Shown: positions 25,628 through 35,469, counted from the stretch's first letter. The stretch is 64,000 bases of DNA from Ignavibacteriales bacterium (GCA_020061355.1 JAGUYK010000006.1:1-64000), one strand, 5' to 3'. Made by a program: numbers and translations. Notes: generated by a model from the sequence alone, not told the origin.

Positions 25628-26677
25628 TTAGCTCTCTTTGTTTATTACAAGAGTTTGAGTTGGGTATGCGAATTCAATATTGTTTTTAGCAAATACTTCT
25701 AAAATATCGAGATTAATTTTTTCTTGAGTGTCCATATAGACCGCATAGTCGGAAGTTAGAACAAAGTAAACAAATTCAAAATTAAGACTGGAATCCCCGA
25801 ACCCCTGAAAGTTTCCTCTGTCATATTCCGTAAGTTTATTTTTAAGTATAATCTCTTTTATTAGAACCGGTATCATTCTAAGTTGTTCGGGTTTAGTTTT
25901 ATAAATTACACCAAAATTAAAAACAACCCTTCTTCTTTCCATTTTTTTATAATTATGTACGCGGGAGTCCGTCAAATTTGAATTGGAAACAATCAATAAC
26001 TCACCGCTTAAGGAGCGAATCCTAGTAGATTTTAATCCGATTTTTTCAATAGTACCTCTCTTATCATCAAAAATGATAAAGTCGCCTATTTCAAAAGGAC
26101 GGTCAAAAAAGATTACAAAGTAACTGAAAAGGTCACCAAGTATTGCCTGAGCAGCTAATGCAACAGCAATGCCAGAAATACCAAGTCCGGCAATTAGTGT
26201 GGTAACTTTGAAGCCTATATTATCAAGTAGTAATAAAAAACCTATTACCCACACAAGAAAATATAATAAACCGAGTAAAGGTCTTAGCTTTTTCCCTTCT
26301 TCTTCGCCTCGGCTTTTTATCAAATAATTACCTACGAAATAATCCAGAATAGAAATTAAAAACCTGATTCCAAACCATACAGCAACAATAGAATATGCAA
26401 TGCTAATGATTTTTTCAATACCGGGGCTAAAATTTAAGGATTCGAGCGTAATATAAACCGCCCCAAAATAAAGCAAAGGTAATAAACGTCTATTGATACC
26501 GCGAATAAATAAAGTTAAACGAGGACTTGAATGCTCGCCAGCGTTTCTTAATAGTCGTTTAACAAATATTCTCTTAACGAAATAAATTACTAGAAAAGCA
26601 ATTACAATTGAAGATAGAGCTATAAAGTATGCCCCGACAGTATTACCGAAATAATTTTGTTCAAGTAGTTCTTGCAT
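25628..26677 (-). CDS. Small-conductance mechanosensitive channel, MscS family
   Basis: This 349-residue inner-membrane channel opens under membrane tension to release solutes. There are about four N-terminal helices, and the pore helix appears as AGLGISGIAVALAAQAILGDLFSYFVIF, followed by the beta domain (DRPFEIGDFIIFDDKRGTIEKIG) and a C-terminal alpha/beta domain. The pattern matches MscS with one or two additional N-terminal helices (E. coli MscS has 286 residues). It appears monocistronic. Confidence 0.92.
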   Translation of the reverse strand: MQELLEQNYFGNTVGAYFIALSSIVIAFLVIYFVKRIFVKRLLRNAGEHSSPRLTLFIRGINRRLLPLLYFGAVYITLESLNFSPGIEKIISIAYSIVAVWFGIRFLISILDYFVGNYLIKSRGEEEGKKLRPLLGLLYFLVWVIGFLLLLDNIGFKVTTLIAGLGISGIAVALAAQAILGDLFSYFVIFFDRPFEIGDFIIFDDKRGTIEKIGLKSTRIRSLSGELLIVSNSNLTDSRVHNYKKMERRRVVFNFGVIYKTKPEQLRMIPVLIKEIILKNKLTEYDRGNFQGFGDSSLNFEFVYFVLTSDYAVYMDTQEKINLDILEVFAKNNIEFAYPTQTLVINKES

Positions 26678-26797
26678 AGTTGATCACCTCATTTTTTTAC
26701 TTTTGTATTGATTTCTATTAAAGATAGGTAATTTATCTAATATTTTTTAAGAATAAGAAGTAATTATTACGGAGGGCGAGTATAGTATAATGAAGAA

Positions 26798-26819
26798 AGC
26801 CCGGTCACATTGCCGGGCT
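26798..26819 (-). terminator. Terminator hairpin after rlpA
   Basis: AGCCCGG and CCGGGCT pair around an 8-base loop, 9 bases beyond the rlpA stop. On the minus strand TTTCTTC follows. Strong GC stem with a modest T-run. Confidence 0.75.
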
Positions 26820-26827
26820 ATTGTAAA

Positions 26828-27310
26828 TTAATTGAGCGTAGCAAAAGGAGGGTTAAAATTATCGAGAGAGATTTCTTCAACTTTTACTCTAATTACTCCT
26901 TTATGAACCATCCCGAGAACAATTGCTGTCCCCATGGATAAGTCCAAATCTCTTCCTTCAATATATGGTCCTCTATCATTTATTCTAACTATTACAGATT
27001 TACCATTTTTTTGATTTGTTATTCGAAGGAATGTACCAAAGGGCATTTCTTTATGAGCCGCAGTTAGTGCCATCTGGTTATATGTTTCCCCGTTAGCTGT
27101 TAACTTTCCATGAAACCCGGGTCCATACCATGAAGCGATCATTGTACCCAAATTGTCATAGTTAACATTTGATACATTTGGTTTTGCATCTTTGCTTACG
27201 GAAATCTTCTCCGCACCATTATTTTCCGATGCCGATGAATCACTCCAGCTTATAAAGCCGACTGTAACCAGCAGCAGACTTATGATGAAGATTAATCTTA
27301 ACGTACGCAA
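26828..27310 (-). CDS. rlpA: RlpA-like double-psi beta-barrel protein (septal lytic transglycosylase family)
   Basis: This 160-residue exported protein has an N-terminal signal segment (LIFIISLLLVTVGFISW) and a RlpA double-psi barrel: MIASWYGPGFHGKLTANGE, AAHKEMPFGTFLRITN and VRINDRGPYIEGRDLDLS. The last segment holds the catalytic Asp of RlpA enzymes, which cleave denuded peptidoglycan. The lipobox and the C-terminal SPOR domain of E. coli RlpA are absent, so it is a short form without the septum-targeting module. Confidence 0.9.
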   Translation of the reverse strand: MRTLRLIFIISLLLVTVGFISWSDSSASENNGAEKISVSKDAKPNVSNVNYDNLGTMIASWYGPGFHGKLTANGETYNQMALTAAHKEMPFGTFLRITNQKNGKSVIVRINDRGPYIEGRDLDLSMGTAIVLGMVHKGVIRVKVEEISLDNFNPPFATLN

Positions 27311-27383
27311 ATATTACCTCTTTGTTAGTTGAACATACCTATTAATTTGAGAAAAGGAAAACTTAGGTTAAAAGAAAAAATCG

Positions 27384-27701
27384 CTAAATTTTCAGATAAG
27401 ATAAGAACCTGTTAAAGGTTCGATAGCTTTTTTGGCTAAGAGCAAAACTTTGCACTTGGTGGTATAGTAATTCAGGATTCTGAAATGAATTCAAGGTCAT
27501 TGGATTAAATGAAAGTCTGTGGGTACTAAAGGCTCTTGAAAAATCAGCTAGCTCAAGAGAATAATTACCATCCTCAGAATATAGGACAATAGAACACACT
27601 AAATTAGAGTGTTTGTCCCAATTTAAGTTTCGGCCATCGATGCTATTGGTATAGAGCAATAGTCCAATAACCAGACAGTATGTATAGATAAATACTTTCA
27701 T
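27384..27701 (-). CDS. Small exported protein of unknown function
   Basis: This 105-residue reading frame starts with a signal peptide (IYTYCLVIGLLLYTNSIDG). The remainder is polar and shows no motif I recognise. It stands alone between rlpA and the divergent TonB receptor. It could be a real small periplasmic protein or a chance frame; the signal peptide favours the former. Confidence 0.5.
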   Translation of the reverse strand: MKVFIYTYCLVIGLLLYTNSIDGRNLNWDKHSNLVCSIVLYSEDGNYSLELADFSRAFSTHRLSFNPMTLNSFQNPELLYHQVQSFALSQKSYRTFNRFLSYLKI

Positions 27702-27918
27702 TTTCGGATAGTAAATTTACTCAATTAATAGTTATTTTAGAAACGAATGAAAAATTTGTGATCTATAATATTATAACGAATGTTTGATTTTAGGCTGTTT
27801 TCGCAATATTTCAAAATCAGGGGTAAATTTTTTTAGCTTTCAGGTGTTTAACTCAGCTAAATTTGAAAGACAACCGCAAAGTTAATGAACCAAATTTCAA
27901 ATTAAATTAATCGTTTTT

Positions 27919-29871
27919 ATGATAGAGAATGCTATTCCATCTGTTTTCTTATCCATTCTTCTGTTTACCAACTCAGTCGCTCAAGTTAAGGATTCTATAA
28001 AAACCTACCGGCTTGAAGATGTAACTGTTCAGGGAGTTCTGGTATTAGAACCCGAATCGTTTATTAAAATTGAACCAAAAGAGTTAAAAAAAGCTGATGC
28101 CGGGAGAATTATTGATCTGGGAAGGAAAATACCATCTATAAAGGTACAAACAAACTCCAGAGGTGAAAGCTTGTTTTTCTTCCGGGGTTCCGGTGAAAGG
28201 CAAATGACTCTCTTTCTGGATGGAGTACCTCTAAACATCCCATGGGATAACAGGATTGATTTAAGTCTAATTCCCGCCGGAATTGTTGAAGGGATTACCA
28301 TCCTAAAAGGGGTTCCACCGGCTATCTTCGGTGCTAACGCAATTTCAGGGGTAGTTAATATCAGTTCAATCGACCCTAGGATGGGCGATTACAACGGAAA
28401 GTTCTCGATTCAATTAGGCGAAACCGGGAACAGGAATATTACAGGTACCTATCTGAATAGCGATGAAAATCTCTCATATTTAATTTCAGCAAGCTACCTT
28501 AATTTTGATAGTTATAAATTGCCCTCTTCCTTTAATGATGTTTCCAATCCGGGTAGCGAGCGGGTAAATAGCTTTTTAGAAAGTAAAAATGTTTTTGGAA
28601 AGATCAATTATAAGTTCAGTGAAACATTTAACAGCGGACTCTTCTTTTCACTAATTAATTCCGAAAAGGGTGTTCCACCAGAAATTGGAATTGCAAGTCC
28701 CCGATACTGGCAGTATCCGGAATGGGAAAATATGCTGATCGGGACGAACGGGAATTTAATGCTAAACCAGAGTCAATCATATTTATTTTATTCTTTCTCA
28801 TTCAATAAATTTAGAATGCAGATAAATCAATACAAGAATCAGTTGTTTAATTCTATTGATGATATTGAAAGGAACGATGATAATATTTTCCGCGCGCGGT
28901 TAATCTATACAAACATATTAAATGAAAATTCGCTTATTAAAGTAGGATTGAGCGGTCAGGCATTTCAGCATAAAGAAGAATTTCTCTCCGGATATTTTAT
29001 TTCTCAGACGTACTCAGAAAATATTCTTAGTGGTGGGATAGAGTATGAGTATGTTAAGAATAATTATGTTATATCAATTGGTGGTGGAATTGACCGTGTA
29101 GAGACTCCTAAGACCGGGGACAAACCTTCAAAAGAAAGTATAACCGATTTCGCACTTAATGCTGCATTTGTCTATTCGATTAATTCAAACGTGTCAATAA
29201 GAATTAATGGCGGCCGAAAGACAAGATTTCCAACATTAAGAGAAACTTTTTCCGGTGCGCTTGGAAGATTTGCACCGAATCCTACTTTAAAAGCAGAAAG
29301 TGCTTCCTCGGGTGAATTAAGTTTTAGTTACAAAACCACAAGCCTCTCTGCCGATGCTTCTTTATTTTTATCATACTTAAAAAACGGTATTGTAAGAATT
29401 AGTCTTCCTCAAAGACAATTTATGAGAGTAAATAAGGGTGAAGTTAGAACATTTGGTTTAGAATTTGTTTCCAAGTACAATTATGAGAATTTAAGATCAA
29501 CATTTAATTTTACTGTACTTTCAGCAAAGGGTAAAAACACAAGCGGAGAGTTTCGCGATACTTTAGAATATCGTCCCGAATTAAACGGCAGCCTGGGAGT
29601 TGATTATACAATTACAAAAAACCTCTCTGCGTTGTTAGAATTCGAATATATAGGAAAGGAGTTTGGGTTAAAAGAAGGAAGCATCGGTTATCAAAAGCTG
29701 CCAGATTATTTATTAGCGAATGTTCGATTTGCTTACAATTTTGTATTGGATTTTTCCAAAATAGAATTATACCTAAGACTAAACAATCTTTTCGACCGTC
29801 TTTATTATACACAGTTTGGATTACCCGAAGCCGGAAGGCAAATATTCATTGGTGCGAATTTTGAATTTTAA
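27919..29871 (+). CDS. TonB-dependent outer-membrane receptor
   Basis: This 650-residue protein imports a ligand across the outer membrane using TonB energy. A signal peptide is followed by a plug domain at about residues 30-160 (RLEDVTVQGVLV, FFFRGSGERQMTLFLDGVPL, ILKGVPPAIFGANAISGVVN) and a beta-barrel ending with the typical NNLFDRLYYTQFG and a C-terminal Phe. There is no SusD partner or carboxypeptidase-like N-terminal domain, so it is a classical siderophore, cobalamin or metal receptor. Copper uptake for NosZ or cobalamin for the corrinoid protein are possible but unsupported. A hairpin terminator follows. Confidence 0.92.
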   Translation: MIENAIPSVFLSILLFTNSVAQVKDSIKTYRLEDVTVQGVLVLEPESFIKIEPKELKKADAGRIIDLGRKIPSIKVQTNSRGESLFFFRGSGERQMTLFLDGVPLNIPWDNRIDLSLIPAGIVEGITILKGVPPAIFGANAISGVVNISSIDPRMGDYNGKFSIQLGETGNRNITGTYLNSDENLSYLISASYLNFDSYKLPSSFNDVSNPGSERVNSFLESKNVFGKINYKFSETFNSGLFFSLINSEKGVPPEIGIASPRYWQYPEWENMLIGTNGNLMLNQSQSYLFYSFSFNKFRMQINQYKNQLFNSIDDIERNDDNIFRARLIYTNILNENSLIKVGLSGQAFQHKEEFLSGYFISQTYSENILSGGIEYEYVKNNYVISIGGGIDRVETPKTGDKPSKESITDFALNAAFVYSINSNVSIRINGGRKTRFPTLRETFSGALGRFAPNPTLKAESASSGELSFSYKTTSLSADASLFLSYLKNGIVRISLPQRQFMRVNKGEVRTFGLEFVSKYNYENLRSTFNFTVLSAKGKNTSGEFRDTLEYRPELNGSLGVDYTITKNLSALLEFEYIGKEFGLKEGSIGYQKLPDYLLANVRFAYNFVLDFSKIELYLRLNNLFDRLYYTQFGLPEAGRQIFIGANFEF

Positions 29872-29999
29872 TAAAATTAACAGGGAAGATATTGCTGATT
29901 CTTTTCAAAAGGTAACTATTACAAAAGGATATTTTGAATAATGTTAAAATAATATTGGATGCTTGAATATATTATAGATGATTTACAGATAATTTATTT

Positions 30000-30028
30000 A
30001 AGACCCGCCTTATTTAAAGGCGGGTCTT
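30000..30028. terminator. Bidirectional hairpin between convergent genes
   Basis: A perfect 12-bp stem, AAGACCCGCCTT with AAGGCGGGTCTT and a 5-base loop, lies between the TonB receptor and the convergent spoVG stop. No long T-run, but placement and strength suggest termination in both directions. Confidence 0.8.
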
Positions 30029-30036
30029 AAAATGAA

Positions 30037-30291
30037 TTATTTACTCGCTTTGTTATACTCTTCAATTGCAAGTTTTTCCACTTCATTCTTAAGTTTTTGG
30101 GGTAGTATTACCGATTCATAATATTTACCATCTTTCCCCTTGCTATCCGGTGCTGAAATAAACAACCCGTTTGATCCATTAACAATTCTGAATCCTTTGA
30201 TTGTAATTTCATCTGGTGTCTGGATATCAAAAAAAGCAGCCACTTTACCACCCGAATTACTGTCGAGAAGATTCATGCGGACTATTTTCAT
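30037..30291 (-). CDS. spoVG: SpoVG family RNA/DNA-binding regulator
   Basis: This 84-residue protein matches SpoVG: MKIVRMNLLDSNSGGKVAAF, DEITIKGFRIVNGSNGLFIS and a basic PDSKGKDGKYYESVILP. The start is set at 30291, where a GGAGG ribosome site stands 5 bases upstream; an open frame continues a further 34 codons but has no such signal. In Gram-positive bacteria and spirochetes SpoVG binds nucleic acids and modulates expression. In this lineage it is a small housekeeping regulator of unknown targets. Confidence 0.88.
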   Translation of the reverse strand: MKIVRMNLLDSNSGGKVAAFFDIQTPDEITIKGFRIVNGSNGLFISAPDSKGKDGKYYESVILPQKLKNEVEKLAIEEYNKASK

Positions 30292-30624
30292 TTTTGCCTC
30301 CCAATGATATGTTATGATATGATTTATCGCCCCGTTCAAAATTGCCTGGTTTCGGGTTATCTTAAACACTTTTGCGGATTTTACCATCCACAAATAATCA
30401 AACCATTAATAAACTATAATTGAATGCTGATATTTAAAACTAAAATTAAGTCCCGCACGGAAAATACGAGTTGTATTACAAATATTCAATTATAAACTTA
30501 TTAGATTGTGTTATATAAAGTTAGAATGTGTGGTTTCTGCTTAAGTCTAGTAATAAGAGACTTAACTCGCCTAAGAGGATTCCTCTGGTATTGGTAATAA
30601 TAATGTGTGATTTTTATAAAAGGT
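30292..30624. other. Gene-free gap with two hairpins
   Basis: The gap holds no convincing gene. Beyond the receiver-phosphatase gene (minus strand) lie two adjacent inverted repeats: TTAAGTCT/AGACTTAA at 30541-30565 with a 9-base loop and AGAGGA-TTCCTCT at about 30574-30586. They may end the signalling operon. The rest is AT-rich and probably contains the spoVG promoter. Confidence 0.45.
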
Positions 30625-31764
30625 TTACAACACTTTGACGGTTATCAGACTAACATCATCGTCAAAATCCCCGCCCGTAAAGTCTAATATTTCCTTTTTA
30701 ATCTGTTCTATAGAATCCACAGCGGGATTCATCTTATTTATAAATTCAATGAGGCGTTCTTGTCCGTAAAGTTCACCAGCTTTATTGCGAGCTTCTGTAA
30801 TTCCATCTGTAACCAAAAAAATTTCGTCGCCCGAATTTAGTTGTATTTCATAATCATCATATTCGCCCGACTTACTGAAACCCAGAAGCAGACCGGTTGA
30901 TTGAATAAGCCGGGCTTCTTTGGATTTATAAAAAATTGGAAGATCACCGGCTCCTGAATACTTGGCTGTTTTGTTTTTCTTATCAAGTAAAATAATTGAA
31001 AGGGTAATAAAAACTTCCGAAATTCTTTCATCCTTAAAAACCGATTCATTCACTTTATGAAGGATATCACTCGGTTTATTTTCCTTGACTGATTCGAGAA
31101 CAAACCGTGTAGCACTTCGAACATAACCGGCATAGGCCACTGCAAAATACCACGCTCCCCAGCGTTTTCCCATTACATCGCCAAGCACAATTACAATGTT
31201 ATCTTCATCTATTTTGAAGTAGTCTATAAAATCTCCGCCCGGAACATTTTTAAAGGGTAAATGCCAATGCTTAATTTTGAATCCGTCGAATGAGAGTGCT
31301 TCGTCAGGAACAACTTTTGCACCCATCGTATCTGCTGCCTTCTGCACTTCATCAACAATTTTTACTCTTTCCTTTTCAAGACTTTTAAGTATTGCAGATA
31401 CTTTAGCAATGACGACTTTAGGACTCGAAGTTTTTATTATGTAATCTTCTATTTCGAGATCAAACCCCTGCAGAATATCATCTTCGGCACCTTTAGCCGT
31501 TAAGAATACAAATGGGATTGATTTTAAATCCTCATCTTCAAGCAATTTTTTCCTGAATTCAAAACCATCCATTTCCGGCATCATAACGTCGCTAATTATT
31601 AGGTCGGGTTTATTCTTAAGAGCCTGTGCAAGACCCTCTCTTCCATTATTCGCATGTTCACAGTAAAAACCGGCTTTGGTTAAATTGTAGGTAAAAAGTT
31701 TTGCAATATTAAATTCGTCTTCAACTAACAAAATTTTATTGGGTGTTCTACCACTGTCTGCCAC
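30625..31764 (-). CDS. Response-regulator PP2C phosphatase (RsbU/SpoIIE-like)
   Basis: This 379-residue signalling protein joins an N-terminal receiver domain (phospho-acceptor Asp in LIISDVMMPEMDGFEF, residues 1-125) through a short coil to a SpoIIE-type serine phosphatase (from about residue 165; PGGDFIDYF, VIVLGDVMGK, GDEIFLVTDGITEARN, FDDDVSLITVKV). Receiver phosphorylation should switch the phosphatase, which dephosphorylates a STAS-domain antagonist. The STAS gene stands just upstream, 18 bases away, and a kinase and an NtrC-type regulator follow it in the same operon. The start is GTG. Confidence 0.92.
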   Translation of the reverse strand: MADSGRTPNKILLVEDEFNIAKLFTYNLTKAGFYCEHANNGREGLAQALKNKPDLIISDVMMPEMDGFEFRKKLLEDEDLKSIPFVFLTAKGAEDDILQGFDLEIEDYIIKTSSPKVVIAKVSAILKSLEKERVKIVDEVQKAADTMGAKVVPDEALSFDGFKIKHWHLPFKNVPGGDFIDYFKIDEDNIVIVLGDVMGKRWGAWYFAVAYAGYVRSATRFVLESVKENKPSDILHKVNESVFKDERISEVFITLSIILLDKKNKTAKYSGAGDLPIFYKSKEARLIQSTGLLLGFSKSGEYDDYEIQLNSGDEIFLVTDGITEARNKAGELYGQERLIEFINKMNPAVDSIEQIKKEILDFTGGDFDDDVSLITVKVL

Positions 31765-31782
31765 GATAAATTAAACTCCCTG

Positions 31783-32130
31783 TTACTTTTGAGTGTTAAA
31801 ACTTTTAATTGCATCCTGAAGATCACCGAAAGATTCAAAGACCCTGAAGAGCCGTGTTAATTCAAACATTGAACGAACAGCCGGTTTAAATCCCACAAGT
31901 TTAAGATCACCTTTACGCGCTGCAACATTTTTAAGAGTATTTACAATTACACCAAGAAATGTTGAGTCAATAAATTCAACTGCCGAAATATCAATAATAA
32001 TTTTCTTATAACCGCGTTCTAACTTATCGCTTATCAAACTCTTAAGTTGATCGGCTTCTTTAAGAGTTGCCCTGTCCATATTGATTATTTCAACAATGAT
32101 ATCGTCAATTACTTCTTCAACTATTCCCAT
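31783..32130 (-). CDS. STAS-domain anti-sigma-factor antagonist
   Basis: This 115-residue protein has a single STAS domain with the phosphorylatable Ser in AVEFIDSTFLGVIVNTL (about residue 60). Such proteins bind anti-sigma kinases when unphosphorylated. The adjacent SpoIIE-type phosphatase is its probable activator. No RsbW-type kinase gene is seen in the window. A second STAS gene at 37995-38369 carries the same IDSTFLG signature. A TAGGAGA ribosome site precedes the ATG. Confidence 0.92.
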   Translation of the reverse strand: MGIVEEVIDDIIVEIINMDRATLKEADQLKSLISDKLERGYKKIIIDISAVEFIDSTFLGVIVNTLKNVAARKGDLKLVGFKPAVRSMFELTRLFRVFESFGDLQDAIKSFNTQK

Positions 32131-32139
32131 TAAATTCTC

Positions 32140-33522
32140 CTATTTTTTATCAGCGCTGATATTATATTTATCCATCAGTCTATACAAAGTCGCTCTTCCA
32201 ATTTTTAATTTTCTGGCAGCCTCTACAATATTATTATCTGTAATTCTTAACGCATGTTTAATTGCTTCTTCTTTCAATTTTTCGAAAGGTATAACGGGCG
32301 AATTCTCTTCAAAAATATTTCCCTTGTTTACTAAATTACTGGTTCTCATCTGATTTGTAATATTGGCGGGTAAAACATCAACATCAACTGTATCACCATC
32401 GCTAAGTATTACGCAGCGCTCTAAAGTGTTTTCCAATTCTCTTACATTACCGGGCCATTCGTAATCATAGAGAATTTTAAGTATCGGCTTTGAAATCCCC
32501 TTAATATTCCTTCCAAGTTTCTGATTGAAATACTTTAGGAAATGATCAATCAGCACAACTATATCTCTTCTTCTTTCTCTAAGCGGGGGAATATGGATCG
32601 GGAAAGAGTTCAGTCGGTAATAGAGATCCTCCCTGAATAGTTTCGATTCCACCATTTGTTTAAGGTCGCGATTGGTAGCAGAAATTATGCGCACATCGCT
32701 TTTAATAATTTCATTACCTCCAATCCGTTCAAATTCTTTCTGCTGAATTACACGAAGAATTTTTGCTTGCAAAGACATTTCCATTTCGCCTATTTCATCA
32801 AGAAAGATTGTTCCACCCCTCGCCATTTCAAACTTACCTATTTTCCTTTGATGAGCTCCTGTAAATGAACCTTTTTCATGACCGAATAATTCGCTCTCTA
32901 ATAGTTCTCGTGGAATCGAGGCACAATTTACAACTACAAAGGGTGCGTTCTTACGATTCCCATTATAATGAATTGCCCGGGCAATCAATTCCTTGCCTGT
33001 TCCACTTTCACCGGTAATCAAAACAGTTATATCATTATCCAACACTTTCGAAACCATACGGAATGCCTCCTGCATATTATCGTCGGCAGAGACAATATTA
33101 TCAAAACTATAATCCATGCGGATATTTTCTTTTAATTTTTCTAGCTCCTGCTCGAGATCATAACTCTTTAATGCATTCCTGATAGCCGGTTCAAGCCGAT
33201 TTTTATCAATCGGTTTAGGAAAATAGTCAAATGCTCCTAGGCGGATTGATTCAAGAGCAACTTCAACACTACCCTGAGCCGAAAGCATTATAACCGGTAG
33301 TTGAGGATTTTTTGATTTAATAGCTTTAAGTACATCATTGCCGTTAATATCGGGAAGCATAATATCAAGTAGAACCAGATCCGGATTCTCCTGTAACGCA
33401 GCAAGGGCATTATTACCGCTGGTAAATGTTCGTACATTATAGTTCCATTGAGCTTTACACCAGTGTGTTAGCATTTTAAGAATTGATTCTTCGTCATCAA
33501 TTATAAAAACAAGTTTGTTCAA
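32140..33522 (-). CDS. NtrC-family sigma-54-dependent response regulator
   Basis: This 460-residue regulator has a receiver domain (Asp in LVLLDIMLPDINGNDV), an AAA+ domain (Walker A GESGTGKE, Walker B GGTIFLDEIGEM) and a Fis-type helix-turn-helix (NNIVEAARKLKIGRATLYRL). The sigma-54 contact loop reads GSFTGA instead of GAFTGA. It uses a TTG start with AGGGCAA upstream. It stands 15 bases downstream of the PAS kinase gene, which is the likely phosphodonor. Confidence 0.94.
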   Translation of the reverse strand: MNKLVFIIDDEESILKMLTHWCKAQWNYNVRTFTSGNNALAALQENPDLVLLDIMLPDINGNDVLKAIKSKNPQLPVIMLSAQGSVEVALESIRLGAFDYFPKPIDKNRLEPAIRNALKSYDLEQELEKLKENIRMDYSFDNIVSADDNMQEAFRMVSKVLDNDITVLITGESGTGKELIARAIHYNGNRKNAPFVVVNCASIPRELLESELFGHEKGSFTGAHQRKIGKFEMARGGTIFLDEIGEMEMSLQAKILRVIQQKEFERIGGNEIIKSDVRIISATNRDLKQMVESKLFREDLYYRLNSFPIHIPPLRERRRDIVVLIDHFLKYFNQKLGRNIKGISKPILKILYDYEWPGNVRELENTLERCVILSDGDTVDVDVLPANITNQMRTSNLVNKGNIFEENSPVIPFEKLKEEAIKHALRITDNNIVEAARKLKIGRATLYRLMDKYNISADKK

Positions 33523-33537
33523 ATTGCCCTCTTTATT

Positions 33538-35469
33538 TTACTGTTTTGGTAAACGAACAATAAAAGTTGAACCTTTATCTTCTTCACTTTTTACTCTTAC
33601 TACTCCTTTATGGAGTTCAACAATCTGTTTGACTGTAACCAGCCCGAAGCCAGCTCCAATTAAAGGTGCGCCGGGCCGCTGAATCTTGCTGAATTTCTGG
33701 AATAATTTTGGAATATCTTTTTCCGGAATTCCAATGCCTGTATCGGTAATTGTAAATTCAATCTCTTTGCCGTGATCTACAAGAATTAAAAATATTCTGC
33801 CTCCCCGATTTGTAAATTTAATGGCGTTGGACATAAGATTAAAAAACACCTGATAAATCCTGGCGCGGTCTGCAACAATATTGATTTCACCGCCGGGAAG
33901 ATCCGTCGACAAATATATTTCCTTATCAGCCAGAGGTTTAGTAAATAAATCCAATACCTCGCTTAGAACATCTAAAACATTGAAGCTTTCTCGTTTAAGT
34001 TCTTCTTCGCCTGATTCAAGTTTAGAAAAATCAAGCACATCGTTTATTAATTTTGCGAGACGTTTCCCCTCGCTTAAAATAATTTCATTGAATTCGCGGG
34101 CAGTTTCCTTTGGTAGATCCGGATCGGAAAGAATTGTTTCTGCAAAACCGACAATAGACGCAAGAGGTGTTCTTAACTCGTGAGAAATATTCGAAATGAA
34201 TTCACTCTTAAGCTTATTAAGTTCTTCCAGGACATTGATTTTATGACGGGCTCTTTCACGTTCTATCGAAATTATCCTGTTTGCTTCAACAAGTTTTGAG
34301 TTCAGATCCCGAATCTTCTGCTCATGCAGTTTACGGGTTGTAACATTCCTTCCAATGCTTATCATACCGGAGACTTCGCCGTCGCTCATCATTGGCTTAG
34401 CATTTATTTCGAAAGTAACAGGTTTATCAAATCGATCAAGAAATACTGCTTCAAAAGTTGTAATTTCATTAGAACTCAGAATCTTTGAGAAGGCTTCGGC
34501 AATTTTAGATTCATCTTCCTTATCAATGAACTCCAGGAAATGTTTTCCAATCATCTCGTCCGGCATATAACCCAGGGCTGTAGCGCCGTTTATATTTACT
34601 AAGTTGAAATATCCGAAACCATTAAGTATAAAGATCAGGTCCTCTGCTGTATCAATCAGCATTCTAAATTTTTCTTCCGAACTTATCAGTTTTAATTGGG
34701 TTGTTTTCTCTTCGGTTATTTCGTTAATTGTTCCGACAACACGAACAACATTTCCGTCGCGTATAATCGGAATTCCCGAGTGACGCACCCAATGCTCTTT
34801 ACCGAATCGATCTTTCATTCTATATTCTACAAAGCTTACGTCCCCCGTTTTTAGTTTATCAATGAAACCACGGAATTTATGAAAGTGGTCTTCATCAATT
34901 GAACGCAGTATTAATAGTTTGTTGTCATAAATTTCTTGTGGTGAGTAGCCGAATAGATTTCTTACAGCATCTGTTATAAAATAATACTCCGACCCATCCG
35001 CGTTTGTTGAGAATATAACAGACTGGATCGTTGCAAGAGCTTCATTAAATAACTGCTCCGGTTCAATGCTTTTATTTTGATGAAATTCGGAAAGCTTTTT
35101 TTTAAGTTTGTTTAGTGATGAGGTTAATTTGGAACGTATCAATTTTACGTCCTGAGGTTTCTTCTTCCAAAACAATACAATGTGGTAATAGATCTCTTCG
35201 TTTTCAAGAATCTTTTCTCTAAAGATTGATACATAGTTCTTTTCTTTATTCAGTTCAACAAAATACCCGGATTTATATATTTCATTGAGGCTGGCATTCT
35301 TAAGTGAGATCATTTTACTAATTTCTAAAATTGCTTTTGAGTGGATATCAATTTCATCTACATATGATAAAATGGTGACAGCTTCCCCGTCGGTTTTAAA
35401 AATATATCCGGAATCGCTTTGGGTTAAAGATTTAATCTGCTGAAGAATATCGTTCGGACTATCGCTCAT
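33538..35469 (-). CDS. PAS-domain sensor histidine kinase
   Basis: This 643-residue cytoplasmic kinase has no clear membrane helix. An N-terminal region with coiled-coil character (to about 140) precedes two PAS domains (about 145-270, with LFGYSPQEIYDN, and 275-395, with GYMPDEMIGKHF), then the phospho-acceptor His in SNISHELRTPLAS and an ATPase domain (NLMSNAIKFTN, DTGIGIPEKD, GAGFGLVTVKQIVEL). It probably phosphorylates the NtrC-type regulator encoded next to it, and perhaps the receiver-phosphatase too. The signal, sensed through PAS, is unknown. Confidence 0.93.
   Translation of the reverse strand: MSDSPNDILQQIKSLTQSDSGYIFKTDGEAVTILSYVDEIDIHSKAILEISKMISLKNASLNEIYKSGYFVELNKEKNYVSIFREKILENEEIYYHIVLFWKKKPQDVKLIRSKLTSSLNKLKKKLSEFHQNKSIEPEQLFNEALATIQSVIFSTNADGSEYYFITDAVRNLFGYSPQEIYDNKLLILRSIDEDHFHKFRGFIDKLKTGDVSFVEYRMKDRFGKEHWVRHSGIPIIRDGNVVRVVGTINEITEEKTTQLKLISSEEKFRMLIDTAEDLIFILNGFGYFNLVNINGATALGYMPDEMIGKHFLEFIDKEDESKIAEAFSKILSSNEITTFEAVFLDRFDKPVTFEINAKPMMSDGEVSGMISIGRNVTTRKLHEQKIRDLNSKLVEANRIISIERERARHKINVLEELNKLKSEFISNISHELRTPLASIVGFAETILSDPDLPKETAREFNEIILSEGKRLAKLINDVLDFSKLESGEEELKRESFNVLDVLSEVLDLFTKPLADKEIYLSTDLPGGEINIVADRARIYQVFFNLMSNAIKFTNRGGRIFLILVDHGKEIEFTITDTGIGIPEKDIPKLFQKFSKIQRPGAPLIGAGFGLVTVKQIVELHKGVVRVKSEEDKGSTFIVRLPKQ

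Noticed and set aside
27702..27918. Possible cobalamin riboswitch before the TonB receptor
   Set aside because: No GCCACTG B12-box or similar conserved core is seen in the leader.
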